Position numbers and translations under genes: made by a program. From assembly GCF_013416775.1 (NCBI RefSeq), contig NZ_SZVI01000013.1, positions 248,001 through 312,000 on the forward strand: DNA of 64,000 nucleotides. The letters run 5' to 3'. Positions 36,527 to 43,492 of the stretch are shown one piece after another. The first letter of the stretch is position 1. Every line of letters begins with the position of its first letter. Below the pieces are notes generated by a model. It saw only the letters and a list, made by a program, of their open reading frames with translations, did not search any database and was not told where the DNA came from. This stretch comes from Rhodoferax sp. BLA1. Lineage in GTDB: Bacteria > Pseudomonadota > Gammaproteobacteria > Burkholderiales > Burkholderiaceae_C.

Positions 36527-36841
36527 ATGACAACCCAAACCACCACTTCACGTTACACCACAACTGCTGGCCTGGCGCTGGCCATGAGCGCGGCCCTGAC
36601 CATTGCGGCAACCCCTATCGCCGCCCAAGCGGCCGACATGGAGAAGTGTTTTGGCGTGGCCCTCAAAGGCAAAAACGACTGCAAAGCAGGTGCGGGTACC
36701 ACCTGCGCAGGCACCTCCAAGATGGACTACCAAGGCAATGCCTGGTCGATGGTTCCCAAGGGTACCTGCGAAAAAACCATGTCCAAAACCTCGCCCACAG
36801 GTTTTGGACAACTGCAAGAGTTCAAGGAAGTCAAAGCCTGA
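36527..36841 (+). CDS. Bufferin precursor (DUF2282), BufA1-type metal-binding peptide
   Basis: A 104-residue exported precursor: signal peptide residues 1-36 ([17 protein letters not shown]), then a core with four cysteines at 41, 52, 60 and 81 in [24 protein letters not shown] and KGTCEK. This is the DUF2282 pattern of bufferins, peptides whose cysteines are modified by a DUF692/DUF2063 enzyme pair and which bind copper or other thiophilic metals in the periplasm. The ATG follows AAAGGACAG. It is followed by the two modifying-enzyme genes and a DoxX gene, the complete known operon. An ECF promoter candidate lies upstream. Confidence 0.88.
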   Translation: MTTQTTTSRYTTTAGLALAMSAALTIAATPIAAQAADMEKCFGVALKGKNDCKAGAGTTCAGTSKMDYQGNAWSMVPKGTCEKTMSKTSPTGFGQLQEFKEVKA

Positions 36842-36869
36842 TCGGCCCTTAAGGAACGGAGCACCTGGC

Positions 36870-37796
36870 ATGTTGAACCTGACCAACACAGAGCTTCAGA
36901 CCCAGCTTGCTCCCACCCACCCCCTGCCCACCCGGGCGGGGGTGGGGCTCAAGCCTGAACACTTTCAGGACGTCTTGAGCACGCAGCCAGACATCGGCTT
37001 CTTTGAAATCCATGCCGAAAATTACATGGTGCCCGGGGGGCCGTTTCACCATTACCTCACCTGCATCAGGGAACGTTATGCACTCTCGATCCACGGTGTG
37101 GGGCTGTCCATCGGCGCCGATGGGCCGCTGAACCTGGATCATCTGCAAAACCTGAAGCACTTGCTGGACCGTTATCAGCCGCAATCGTTCTCGGAACATC
37201 TGGCCTGGTCAACACACGGCACAAGCTTCTTGAACGACTTGCTGCCGCTACCTTACACCACCACCACACTGCAGGGTGTATGCGACCACATTGACCAGGT
37301 GCAGTTGCACCTGGGTCGGCGTATGTTGCTGGAAAACCCGGCCACCTACCTTGAATTTGCATCATCCACCTGGAGCGAAGCCGCGTTTTTATCCGAGGTG
37401 ATTCGGCGTACTGGCTGCGGGCTGCTGCTGGACGTGAACAACGTGTATGTCAGCAGCATCAACCACCAGCGCAACGCACAGGCCGTCATCCGCGCCTTGC
37501 CCTTGGCCCAGGTCGGTGAGATCCATGTGGCCGGTTTTGCCGAGTCTCAAGACAGCAACGGTGATCTGCTGCTGATTGACAGCCATGGCACCCCGGTGGC
37601 GCAAGCCGTGTGGGACTTGTACACCTTCACCCTGGCGTTGACCGGCCCAGTGGCCACCCTGCTGGAACGCGACAACCACATTCCGCCTTGGCCGGTGTTG
37701 CTGGCCGAGGCCGGGCTGGCCGAAGACCATTTGCGCGCAGCGGCGGGCAAACATCAACCCAGCCAACGACCTTGCCCAGCTGAGGTGAGCGCATGA
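36870..37796 (+). CDS. Multinuclear non-heme iron oxidase (DUF692), BufB-type
   Basis: A 308-residue TIM-barrel enzyme of the MNIO family (related to MbnB), which uses two or three iron ions and oxygen to modify cysteines of a partner peptide. Conserved metal-binding stretches include [56 protein letters not shown] and LIDSHGTPV, giving the expected His, Glu, Asp and Asn ligands. The ATG at 36870 has GGAG 9 bases upstream. It lies 28 bp after the bufferin precursor gene and overlaps the DUF2063 partner by ATGA, so the enzyme complex is translated in a coupled way. Confidence 0.9.
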   Translation: MLNLTNTELQTQLAPTHPLPTRAGVGLKPEHFQDVLSTQPDIGFFEIHAENYMVPGGPFHHYLTCIRERYALSIHGVGLSIGADGPLNLDHLQNLKHLLDRYQPQSFSEHLAWSTHGTSFLNDLLPLPYTTTTLQGVCDHIDQVQLHLGRRMLLENPATYLEFASSTWSEAAFLSEVIRRTGCGLLLDVNNVYVSSINHQRNAQAVIRALPLAQVGEIHVAGFAESQDSNGDLLLIDSHGTPVAQAVWDLYTFTLALTGPVATLLERDNHIPPWPVLLAEAGLAEDHLRAAAGKHQPSQRPCPAEVSA

Positions 37797-38608
37797 GCAA
37801 CCAGGCCGACTTCGCACGCGCGCTGCTCGACCCCGAATTGGCTTGCCCGGGTGGTCTGCACAGCTGGAACGGCAGCAACCCGGCCACACGTTTTGCGGTG
37901 TACCGCAACAACGTGATGGTGTCTTTGGTCGACGCCCTGGCTGACACCTACCCGGTCGTGCAAGCGCTGGTGGGCAACGATTTTTTCAGCGCCATGGCGC
38001 GTGTTTTTGCCCAAGCCAAGCCGCCTCGCTCAGCCGTTTTGGCGTATTACGGACAAGACTTTGCCGCGTTCATCGACAGCTTTGCGCCAGCAACCAGCGT
38101 GCCCTATCTGGCGGATGTGGCCCGGCTGGAAATGGCCCGGGTGTTGGCCTACCATGCAGCCGATGTGGCGCCGATCTCCCCGCAGACATTACAAAACGTG
38201 CTGACTGACCCACAACAACTGGCCTCGGCACAGCTGGTCTTACACCCCTCGGCTCAGATCATGGCCTCACCCTTTGCTGTGTTGTCCATTTGGGCTGCGC
38301 ATCAGGACAAGGACAACCCGTCGGCATTCGACCCCACCCCAGCCCAGACGGTGCTGGTGTTCAGACACGGCCTGGCTGTGGACATGCTGGAACTGCTCAA
38401 GGGGACAGCACAGTTTGTCCAGGCCCTGCACACCGGGCACACGCTGCTGGTGGCTGCCGAGCAGGCTGCCCAATGTGAGGCGGCATTTGACCTGACCCAG
38501 ACCCTGGCGTTGCTGCTGCGCTTGCAGCTCATCACCCACTTCACCAGCAAAGACCCAAGCCATGACAACACACCCAGACCCCTTGAGACCGCCGACGCTA
38601 CCCCATGA
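37793..38608 (+). CDS. DUF2063 partner protein, BufC-type
   Basis: A 271-residue protein whose N-terminal half is the DUF2063 putative DNA-binding-type domain: [40 protein letters not shown] and [20 protein letters not shown]. In bufferin and methanobactin systems such proteins (BufC, MbnC) hold the precursor peptide for the DUF692 oxidase. The C-terminal half (residues 150-271) is the variable wing that could contact the peptide. The start overlaps the bufB-type gene (ATGA) and its end overlaps the DoxX gene by 47 bp. Confidence 0.88.
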   Translation: MSNQADFARALLDPELACPGGLHSWNGSNPATRFAVYRNNVMVSLVDALADTYPVVQALVGNDFFSAMARVFAQAKPPRSAVLAYYGQDFAAFIDSFAPATSVPYLADVARLEMARVLAYHAADVAPISPQTLQNVLTDPQQLASAQLVLHPSAQIMASPFAVLSIWAAHQDKDNPSAFDPTPAQTVLVFRHGLAVDMLELLKGTAQFVQALHTGHTLLVAAEQAAQCEAAFDLTQTLALLLRLQLITHFTSKDPSHDNTPRPLETADATP

Positions 38609-39089
38609 CAGCGGGGTCTCTGGCTTGATGTGGCGGTTCATCCGTTTGACTGAGTCTTTCCCCAACAGCTTGCTGGCGTTTGTGGCACGTTTTTCCATCG
38701 CTGCGGTGTTCTGGAAGTCGGGGCAGACCAAAATCCAAGGCTTTGAGCTGGACATCGTCAACGGTGAATTCATCTGGGGTTGGCCACGCCTGTCGGATTC
38801 GGTGGTGGATCTGTTCCGTGATGAGTACCGCCTGCCCCTGCTGCCACCAGACATCGCCGCCATGCTGGCGGCAACGGCTGAACATGTCTTCCCGGTACTG
38901 ATCCTGCTGGGCCTCGCAACCCGCCTGTCGGCGTTGGCACTGCTGGGCATGACGCTGACCATCCAGTTGCTTGTCTACCCCGATGCCTACCCCACCCACG
39001 GCACCTGGGCTGCTGTCTTGTTGTACCTGACGGCGCATGGGCCGGGCCAGCTGTCTGTAGACCACTGGATAACCCGGCGTTACCGCTGA
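38562..39089 (+). CDS. DoxX family membrane protein
   Basis: A 175-residue protein with four hydrophobic helices: LLAFVARFSIAAVFWKSGQTK, IAAMLAATAEHVFPVLILLGLATRL, ALALLGMTLTIQLLVY and WAAVLLYLTAHGPGQLSVD. DoxX-family genes are a regular fourth member of bufferin operons (for example the gig operon of Cupriavidus); the role may be electron transfer or membrane anchoring but is not proven. The start overlaps the end of the DUF2063 gene by 47 bp in another frame, an unusually long overlap. Confidence 0.88.
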   Translation: MTTHPDPLRPPTLPHDSGVSGLMWRFIRLTESFPNSLLAFVARFSIAAVFWKSGQTKIQGFELDIVNGEFIWGWPRLSDSVVDLFRDEYRLPLLPPDIAAMLAATAEHVFPVLILLGLATRLSALALLGMTLTIQLLVYPDAYPTHGTWAAVLLYLTAHGPGQLSVDHWITRRYR

Positions 39090-39152
39090 GCAGCAGCGTG
39101 TGCTGCAAATGGCCAGGTCACAGGTCTGACCAACACCCGCAGGGCCAGTCGT

Positions 39153-39359
39153 CTATTTGGGCGGCTCTTTTGGTGGGGCTTCGTCGTAGCCCTGTGCATA
39201 GGCCTTCATGGCCTGACTCAGAAACGGCAGCTGCACACTGAAATTCTTACAGCCGGAACACATCATCAAGTGGAGTTTCAGACCCACTTTTTCTGGCAGC
39301 AACAAAGCGCGTTCTTGTGACTCGGAAATCAGTTTTGTGGCGTGTTGACAGTTCATCAT
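39153..39359 (-). CDS. Zinc-finger anti-sigma factor
   Basis: A 68-residue protein with the zf-HC2 pattern: NCQHATKLISESQE, then KLHLMMCSGCKNF, i.e. Cys, His-x3-Cys-x2-Cys zinc ligands. Such small proteins hold an ECF sigma factor inactive and release it on a signal, often oxidation or metal stress. It has no membrane segment, so it is a cytoplasmic type. The start overlaps the sigma gene stop (ATGA). The cysteines could themselves sense copper or oxidant; that is inference. Confidence 0.85.
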   Translation of the reverse strand: MMNCQHATKLISESQERALLLPEKVGLKLHLMMCSGCKNFSVQLPFLSQAMKAYAQGYDEAPPKEPPK

Positions 39360-39982
39360 GCGTGTTCACCCCTCACAAACCAATTGTTCTCCAGACACTC
39401 ACGCAGGCGCAGGCGCGCCCGGTGCAACATCACATTGAGATTGGTGGTGGTGACGCCGACGGCGGTACAAATTTCACCAGCATCCAGTTCAACAAATTCT
39501 TTCATCATGAACACCCTGGCCTGATTGCCGGGTAGCCGCTCCAGGCAAATCTCGAAAACTTTCCAGAACTGCTGCTGATGCAGGGCTTCATGTGGATTGC
39601 CCCAGTGGGCGGGCCTTTCATCGGCCTGCCAATGCCCCTGCGGGTCAAACAGCTCCGAGAAGTCTTCACTTTCCTCCTGTTCCCGCAACAGGCAACTCGC
39701 CTCAACCACGCGCTGTTTGTGCCGCAAAACATCGGCAATCTTGTTGCGCAAAATGGCAAACACCCAGGTTTTTAACGCGGCCCGTCCGGCAAATGCTTTG
39801 GCATTTTTTAACGCCCCAACCAGCGCCTCTTGCACAGCATCTTCCGCCGCATGGCTGCTGGCGAGTTGCAGCGTCGCAAACTTCAACATCTGGCGACGCA
39901 AGTCACTCAAGAAAGCGGTGTCGGACAACATCGACGCACCGGGCGGCTCCGGCACCAAGGCTTCATGCAGTTGCGCGTCCAT
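39356..39982 (-). CDS. ECF RNA polymerase sigma factor
   Basis: A 208-residue sigma-70 factor of the ECF group with regions 2 and 4: MLKFATLQLASSHAAEDAVQEALVGALKN and LKTWVFAILRNKIADVLR (region 2), CLERLPGNQARVFMMKEFVELDAGEICTAVGVTTTNLNVMLHRARLRLRECL (region 4). The acidic linker with EQEESEDFSELF is long. It is co-translated with the zinc-finger anti-sigma gene and lies just beyond the bufferin operon, transcribed towards it. A promoter motif shared with bufA suggests that this pair controls metal-buffer synthesis. The ATG at 39982 is preferred to the GTG one codon earlier. Confidence 0.92.
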   Translation of the reverse strand: MDAQLHEALVPEPPGASMLSDTAFLSDLRRQMLKFATLQLASSHAAEDAVQEALVGALKNAKAFAGRAALKTWVFAILRNKIADVLRHKQRVVEASCLLREQEESEDFSELFDPQGHWQADERPAHWGNPHEALHQQQFWKVFEICLERLPGNQARVFMMKEFVELDAGEICTAVGVTTTNLNVMLHRARLRLRECLENNWFVRGEHA

Positions 39983-40000
39983 CACAGCGAGCCTCTGGAC

Positions 40001-40029
40001 ATCAACGACTCCCCGTCAGCAGCCTTACG
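40001..40029 (-). promoter_or_regulatory. Candidate autoregulatory ECF promoter of the sigma gene
   Basis: On the minus strand CGTAAG, 16 bases, CGTTGAT, with the -10 part 19 bases before the sigma-factor ATG. The layout equals the motif upstream of bufA (36422-36450). Confidence 0.45.
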
Positions 40030-40143
40030 GCCATCACCACAGCACATCGCTTGAAACTCATCAGACCCACTCCCTACTGTTCAATCCAAAGTGATTGGCG
40101 CCGCAGACTATGGCGGCAAAAAACCGGCGATACAAGCATTTTT

Positions 40144-40180
40144 GGCCTGTAGCCCTTGTATCACTTGGGCTATTAGCTAT
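40144..40180 (-). repeat. Dispersed palindromic element, copy 8 (intergenic)
   Basis: GGCCTGTAGCCCTTGTATCA then CTTGGGCTATTAGCTAT is the reverse complement of the consensus, nearly identical to the copy within the patatin gene at 48731. It lies between the sigma-factor promoter region and the CBS-domain gene. Confidence 0.85.
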
Positions 40181-40375
40181 GTTTTTTAAAGTATCCCACA
40201 AACACCCTCAAGAGTTCGCCGGCAAGCAAGGTGTGATGTTGAGCAGCATCAAGGTACCAGAACATGGGGTGCCAATCAGCTACCGTGCCGAGTCAAGCGG
40301 CAACTGGTCCGAGACACGCGGCGCAATGCCACTGTGGGTGCGGGCAAGATCAGGCGCTCGCTGCGCCTGCAACAC

Positions 40376-40804
40376 TCAGCTATTGATGTAGCTGGTCAAC
40401 TGCGAAATGGTTTGTTCGTTGACGGCAATGATGTCGTCCATGATGTCCCGGATCGAGATCAGTCCAAGCACTTTGCCAGATTCCATCACTGGCAAATGTC
40501 GAATTCTCTTGTGGCTCATCAGGCTCATGCAATCACGTGTACCGGTCTGCGGCGTGACGGTGATCACGTCGCGGGTCATGATATCGGCCACCGTCGTCTC
40601 TTTGGAGTTGCGGCCCTGCAACGCGACCTTGCGGGTGTAGTCACGCTCTGACACAACCCCCTGCAGCTTGCCGTCTTCCATCACAAGCAAGGCGCCTACC
40701 TCAAGTTCAGCCAACAACTGCAGCGCATCAAAAACGCTGGCCGTTGGCGCAATTTGGTAAAGCATGGAGTCATGCTGTGTTAACAATTCAGAAACTGGTT
40801 TCAT
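40376..40804 (-). CDS. CBS domain pair protein
   Basis: A 142-residue cytoplasmic protein made of two CBS domains: VFDALQLLAELEVGALLVME..LQGVVSERDYTRKV and VADIMTRDVITVTPQTGTRDCMSLMSHKRIRHLPVMES..LGLISIRDIMDD. Such pairs bind adenine nucleotides and often modulate a partner enzyme; the partner is unknown. GGAGACTTCC precedes the ATG at 40804. It forms a minus-strand group with the Usp gene 100 bp upstream, a combination common in stress-response regions. Confidence 0.9.
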   Translation of the reverse strand: MKPVSELLTQHDSMLYQIAPTASVFDALQLLAELEVGALLVMEDGKLQGVVSERDYTRKVALQGRNSKETTVADIMTRDVITVTPQTGTRDCMSLMSHKRIRHLPVMESGKVLGLISIRDIMDDIIAVNEQTISQLTSYINS

Positions 40805-40908
40805 GGAAGTCTCCGTGTCGATGTTGACGCATCTCAATATACGCATGATTCATGCATTTCATGTGACCTGCCGTGCGAATGCCCATACACACTGGATGCC
40901 TACGCCTT

Positions 40909-41346
40909 TTAATGCGTGATGACCACCAGCACGCTGCAGGACGCATGCTCAATCAGTGATTTGGAGATAGAGCCGCGCCACCAACGAGCCGCCCACCCAT
41001 CCAGGTGTTTATGGCCCACCACGATCAGGTTGGCCTCAATCGCACGGGCACAGCGAACAATCTCAGTCACGGCATCCCCTATCACCAATTCGCCACGAGC
41101 GACCAGCCCGTTTTCTGCCAATTTGCGCACGCCAGTATCAAGAATGGCCTGGTAGCGCTGCTTCTCGCTTTCATGCACCGTCTCGCTGTAAACACCACCC
41201 TCAGGCCCAATGCTTGTCAGGGGCAGTGGCATCACCGCGATCAGGGTCAACTCTGACCGACTCCATTGTGCGATTTCGTGACAGTCCAACAGGGCCTGCT
41301 GTCCAGTAACGGAGCCATCGTAAGCGAGCAAAATCCGTTTGTACAT
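40909..41346 (-). CDS. Universal stress protein (UspA family)
   Basis: A 145-residue protein with the UspA fold: MYKRILLAYDGSVTGQQALL at the start and the ATP-binding-type loop VVGHKHLDGWAARWWRGSISKSLIEHASCSVLVV at the end, matching G-x2-G-x9-G-S loosely. Usp proteins are induced by stress and often bind nucleotides. It precedes the CBS-domain gene on the same strand. It belongs to a stress-related region that continues with catalase and alternative oxidase genes. Confidence 0.9.
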   Translation of the reverse strand: MYKRILLAYDGSVTGQQALLDCHEIAQWSRSELTLIAVMPLPLTSIGPEGGVYSETVHESEKQRYQAILDTGVRKLAENGLVARGELVIGDAVTEIVRCARAIEANLIVVGHKHLDGWAARWWRGSISKSLIEHASCSVLVVITH

Positions 41347-41538
41347 GACGCATCTCCTTTAGCGCTGACGTGGGCAGTGACGCCAGTCGACACCCGATCT
41401 TCATCGGTGCTTGCCGGTGCCCCACTTTGCCATCAACGACATGAACCAGGGTCTCGGTAACGGTCAACCACTGGGTTGTCCTTGCCGCCGAAAGCTTACG
41501 CGTTTTGCCTTGGGTCTGCAAACACGGCACAGGTCTTC

Positions 41539-41705
41539 CTCACAATTTCCGCACCACCCCCATCTCCGGTCGCGCCAGCCACTGCGCAAACTCGTCAGCC
41601 AGCTGCTGACCGGCTGACACGGCGGCGCCAACGCAGGTGTTTGTCCAGCCAACCCGGCACCACGCTGCGCTGGAAGTGGGGGTACAAAACCAGTGCCGCT
41701 GTCTC
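41539..41705 (-). pseudogene. Patatin gene remnant (3' end, internal deletion)
   Basis: The plus strand here is closely similar to 48402-48488 and 48634-48710, the 3' end of the intact patatin gene, including the stop codon region and CAGGTGTTTGTCCAGCCAAC. About 145 bp between these two parts are missing, which also breaks the frame. Similarity stops near 41700. This is a dead fragment of a second patatin copy or of a rearrangement. Confidence 0.8.
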
Positions 41706-41712
41706 GGCAGGG

Positions 41713-42765
41713 ATGGTGCCGACCCAGGATGCGCAACCAATGGGCTATTTTGTGGACTCGCTGTTCAGACGCCCCGGCGCTACCGCACCTGAGCTTGCAC
41801 CCCCAGCCCCTGCCACAGGCGCAATCACAGCCACACCCAGCGCAGCGACCATCGGCAGCGATGTGATGGCGCGCAGCTCTGACCAAGACAGCGCCGAGGT
41901 CAGCCGGATCTTCATGCAGGCCAGTCTGGCAGAAGTCCTGCAACCCGAAGACATGCGTTACGTGGGCCAACTGGTGGCCCAGCGCACCGGCTTGTCGCAG
42001 CAGGACGCTGAAAAGCGGGTGACCCATGTGTATGCCAAGGCACAGGCCAAGGCTCGTGACGCCGAAGTGACCGCCCGGGACACCGCCGACAAAGCACGCA
42101 AAGCCTCGGCCTACAGCGCGCTGTGGCTATTCGTGTCGCTGCTGATCGGCGCCTTTGTCACCGGCGATGTCTTGCATGGTCCGGACTATTTTCCTGCGTT
42201 GGCGCCTGCAGGCCAGGCGGCGGCGCAGATGTTCAGCAGCTCACCCAGCGGTGGCAGCGAAAGCATGCAGCTGATGTATCTGTTGGCCGTAACGGCGGCA
42301 TCACGCTCGATTGACCTGTCCGCCGCGTACTTTGTGCCCGACGCATTGACACAGCAGACCCTGGTGGCGGCGATGCAGCGCGGCGTCAGGTTACGCATCA
42401 TCGTGCCGGGTAAACACATCGACAGCGAGACCGTGCGCAAAGCGTCACGCGCCACCTGGCGGCCGCTGCTGGTCGTCGGCGCGGTGATTGCGGAATACCG
42501 CCCCACCATGTACCACTGCAAGGTGATGATCGTCGACGGTTTACTGGTCTCGGTGGGGTCAACCAACTTTGACAACCGCTCTTTCCGGTTAAACGACGAA
42601 GCGACGCTGAATGTCATTGACCCGGCCTTTGCGACGCTGCAGACCGCCACCTTTGAGGACGACCTCGCGAACGCGCAACAGCTGACCCATGCCCAGTGGC
42701 TTGCACGTCCAACCTATGAGCTCCTGCAAGAGACGCTGGCCAGCCTGTTGGACACGCAGCTATGA
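41713..42765 (+). CDS. Chimeric ORF: membrane-protein C-terminus fused to phospholipase D C-terminal half
   Basis: The open frame joins two unrelated pieces. Residues 1-148 (MGYFVDSLF, then EDMRYVGQLVAQRTGLSQQDAEKRV and a final helix SALWLFVSLLIGAFV) are the C-terminal part of a membrane protein family of unknown function common in Burkholderiales. From about 42157 the sequence TGDVLHGPDYFPAL, SSSPSGGSESMQLMYL, AAYFVPD and YHCKVMIVDG (second HxK(x)4D motif) is the C-terminal half of a cardiolipin synthase/phospholipase D; the first HKD domain is missing. The fusion probably arose by an in-frame deletion. Since two HKD motifs are normally needed, activity is doubtful unless it dimerises. The frame continues upstream to a TTG at 41476 only through the antisense of the patatin remnant. 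Confidence 0.6.
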   Translation: MVPTQDAQPMGYFVDSLFRRPGATAPELAPPAPATGAITATPSAATIGSDVMARSSDQDSAEVSRIFMQASLAEVLQPEDMRYVGQLVAQRTGLSQQDAEKRVTHVYAKAQAKARDAEVTARDTADKARKASAYSALWLFVSLLIGAFVTGDVLHGPDYFPALAPAGQAAAQMFSSSPSGGSESMQLMYLLAVTAASRSIDLSAAYFVPDALTQQTLVAAMQRGVRLRIIVPGKHIDSETVRKASRATWRPLLVVGAVIAEYRPTMYHCKVMIVDGLLVSVGSTNFDNRSFRLNDEATLNVIDPAFATLQTATFEDDLANAQQLTHAQWLARPTYELLQETLASLLDTQL

Positions 42766-42942
42766 ATCAGGTCTTTGAAAACGCCTCTGAGCAAACCAGT
42801 CACAGCGACGTTCGGTGCCGCACAGACGCAAACCCTGCCGTCGCCGACCATCTTCAGCGTCGTCAACATCTTTCCGTTCGGTACTGCGAGTTCAGGCTCG
42901 CGGTAGCGCCCCCAACCCCACACCGCGTTCAGACGCTCCACC

Positions 42943-43158
42943 ATGTACCCAACACAGCCGCCCCAACCTGATCTGCCGGACAACGACGTGCCTGACGAGT
43001 TCGAGCCGGGTGCGCCACCCGTCGAGCCCGACGAGGGACCGGTGCCCGCCTTCATCCCGGACGACCCTGAGCATGAGCGTGTGATCGATCCGGGTGCCAA
43101 AAGGGCTGTTTTGGCCCGGCATAACAGGCACCCGCTTGAGGTTGCCAGATGCCGATGA
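42943..43158 (+). CDS. Small proline/acid-rich protein, unknown function
   Basis: A 71-residue product rich in proline, aspartate and glutamate (MYPTQPPQPDLPDNDVPDEF..). No fold is expected; it is probably disordered. It overlaps the next small gene by 10 bp. I do not know its function; small acidic proteins of this kind are found next to catalase and cardiolipin synthase genes in related bacteria as far as I recall. The ribosome site is poor, so confidence is moderate. Confidence 0.5.
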   Translation: MYPTQPPQPDLPDNDVPDEFEPGAPPVEPDEGPVPAFIPDDPEHERVIDPGAKRAVLARHNRHPLEVARCR

Positions 43159-43436
43159 ACCCTGCAAACAAGCGCCCGGTCGGTCGCCAGCGGGCCACAC
43201 CCCCGCGTAACGCCAAAGCACCCCTGTCGCCTCCTGGTCTGGCACTGCCTCACGAACGCGACGAGTCGCCCGACGCCCCGCCCGCCAAGCCCGACCCCAA
43301 GATGGTCCAGGCCCAACGTGACGTTGTTACCGGCCAAGTCGACACCGACATGCATGCCACCCCAGGCCAAAACGCGGCCTTGCGCGAACGCATGGTTCCA
43401 GGCCCTGGCGGCAAGCCACCACCGTCGGGTGGTTGA
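43149..43436 (+). CDS. Small basic/proline-rich protein, unknown function
   Basis: A 95-residue product with a basic N-terminus (MNPANKRPVGRQRATPPRNAK) and a proline-rich tail ending PGPGGKPPPSGG. GAGG lies 7 bases before the ATG. It precedes the catalase gene by 56 bp and is likely co-transcribed with it. No family is recognised; the middle HERDESPDAPP and VVTGQVDTDMHATPGQNAALR stretches look conserved-type rather than random. Confidence 0.5.
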   Translation: MPMNPANKRPVGRQRATPPRNAKAPLSPPGLALPHERDESPDAPPAKPDPKMVQAQRDVVTGQVDTDMHATPGQNAALRERMVPGPGGKPPPSGG

Positions 43437-43492
43437 TCCCTGCAGCGAAAACGGTCCATCCGGCTTTTAACGTCCACATTACAAGGTCCCTC

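Larger units (their letters stand above)
39983..40375. other. Gene-free stretch between sigma factor and CBS genes
   Basis: About 390 bp. It holds the sigma-factor promoter candidate and a palindromic element (40144-40180). A plus-strand frame over 40095-40391 begins with TTG and is not convincing. Nothing else is recognised. Confidence 0.4.

Noticed and set aside
40095-40391. 98-residue plus-strand frame including a palindromic element
   Set aside because: TTG start, no ribosome site, no homology I recognise, and the element explains its hydrophobic stretch.
41464-42027. 187-residue minus-strand frame over the patatin remnant
   Set aside because: It only partly follows the patatin sequence; the deletion shifts the frame and the rest is Cys-rich noise.
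42714-43370. 218-residue minus-strand frame opposite the two small proline-rich genes
   Set aside because: No domain; the plus-strand frames have better starts and fit the catalase context. Not fully excluded.
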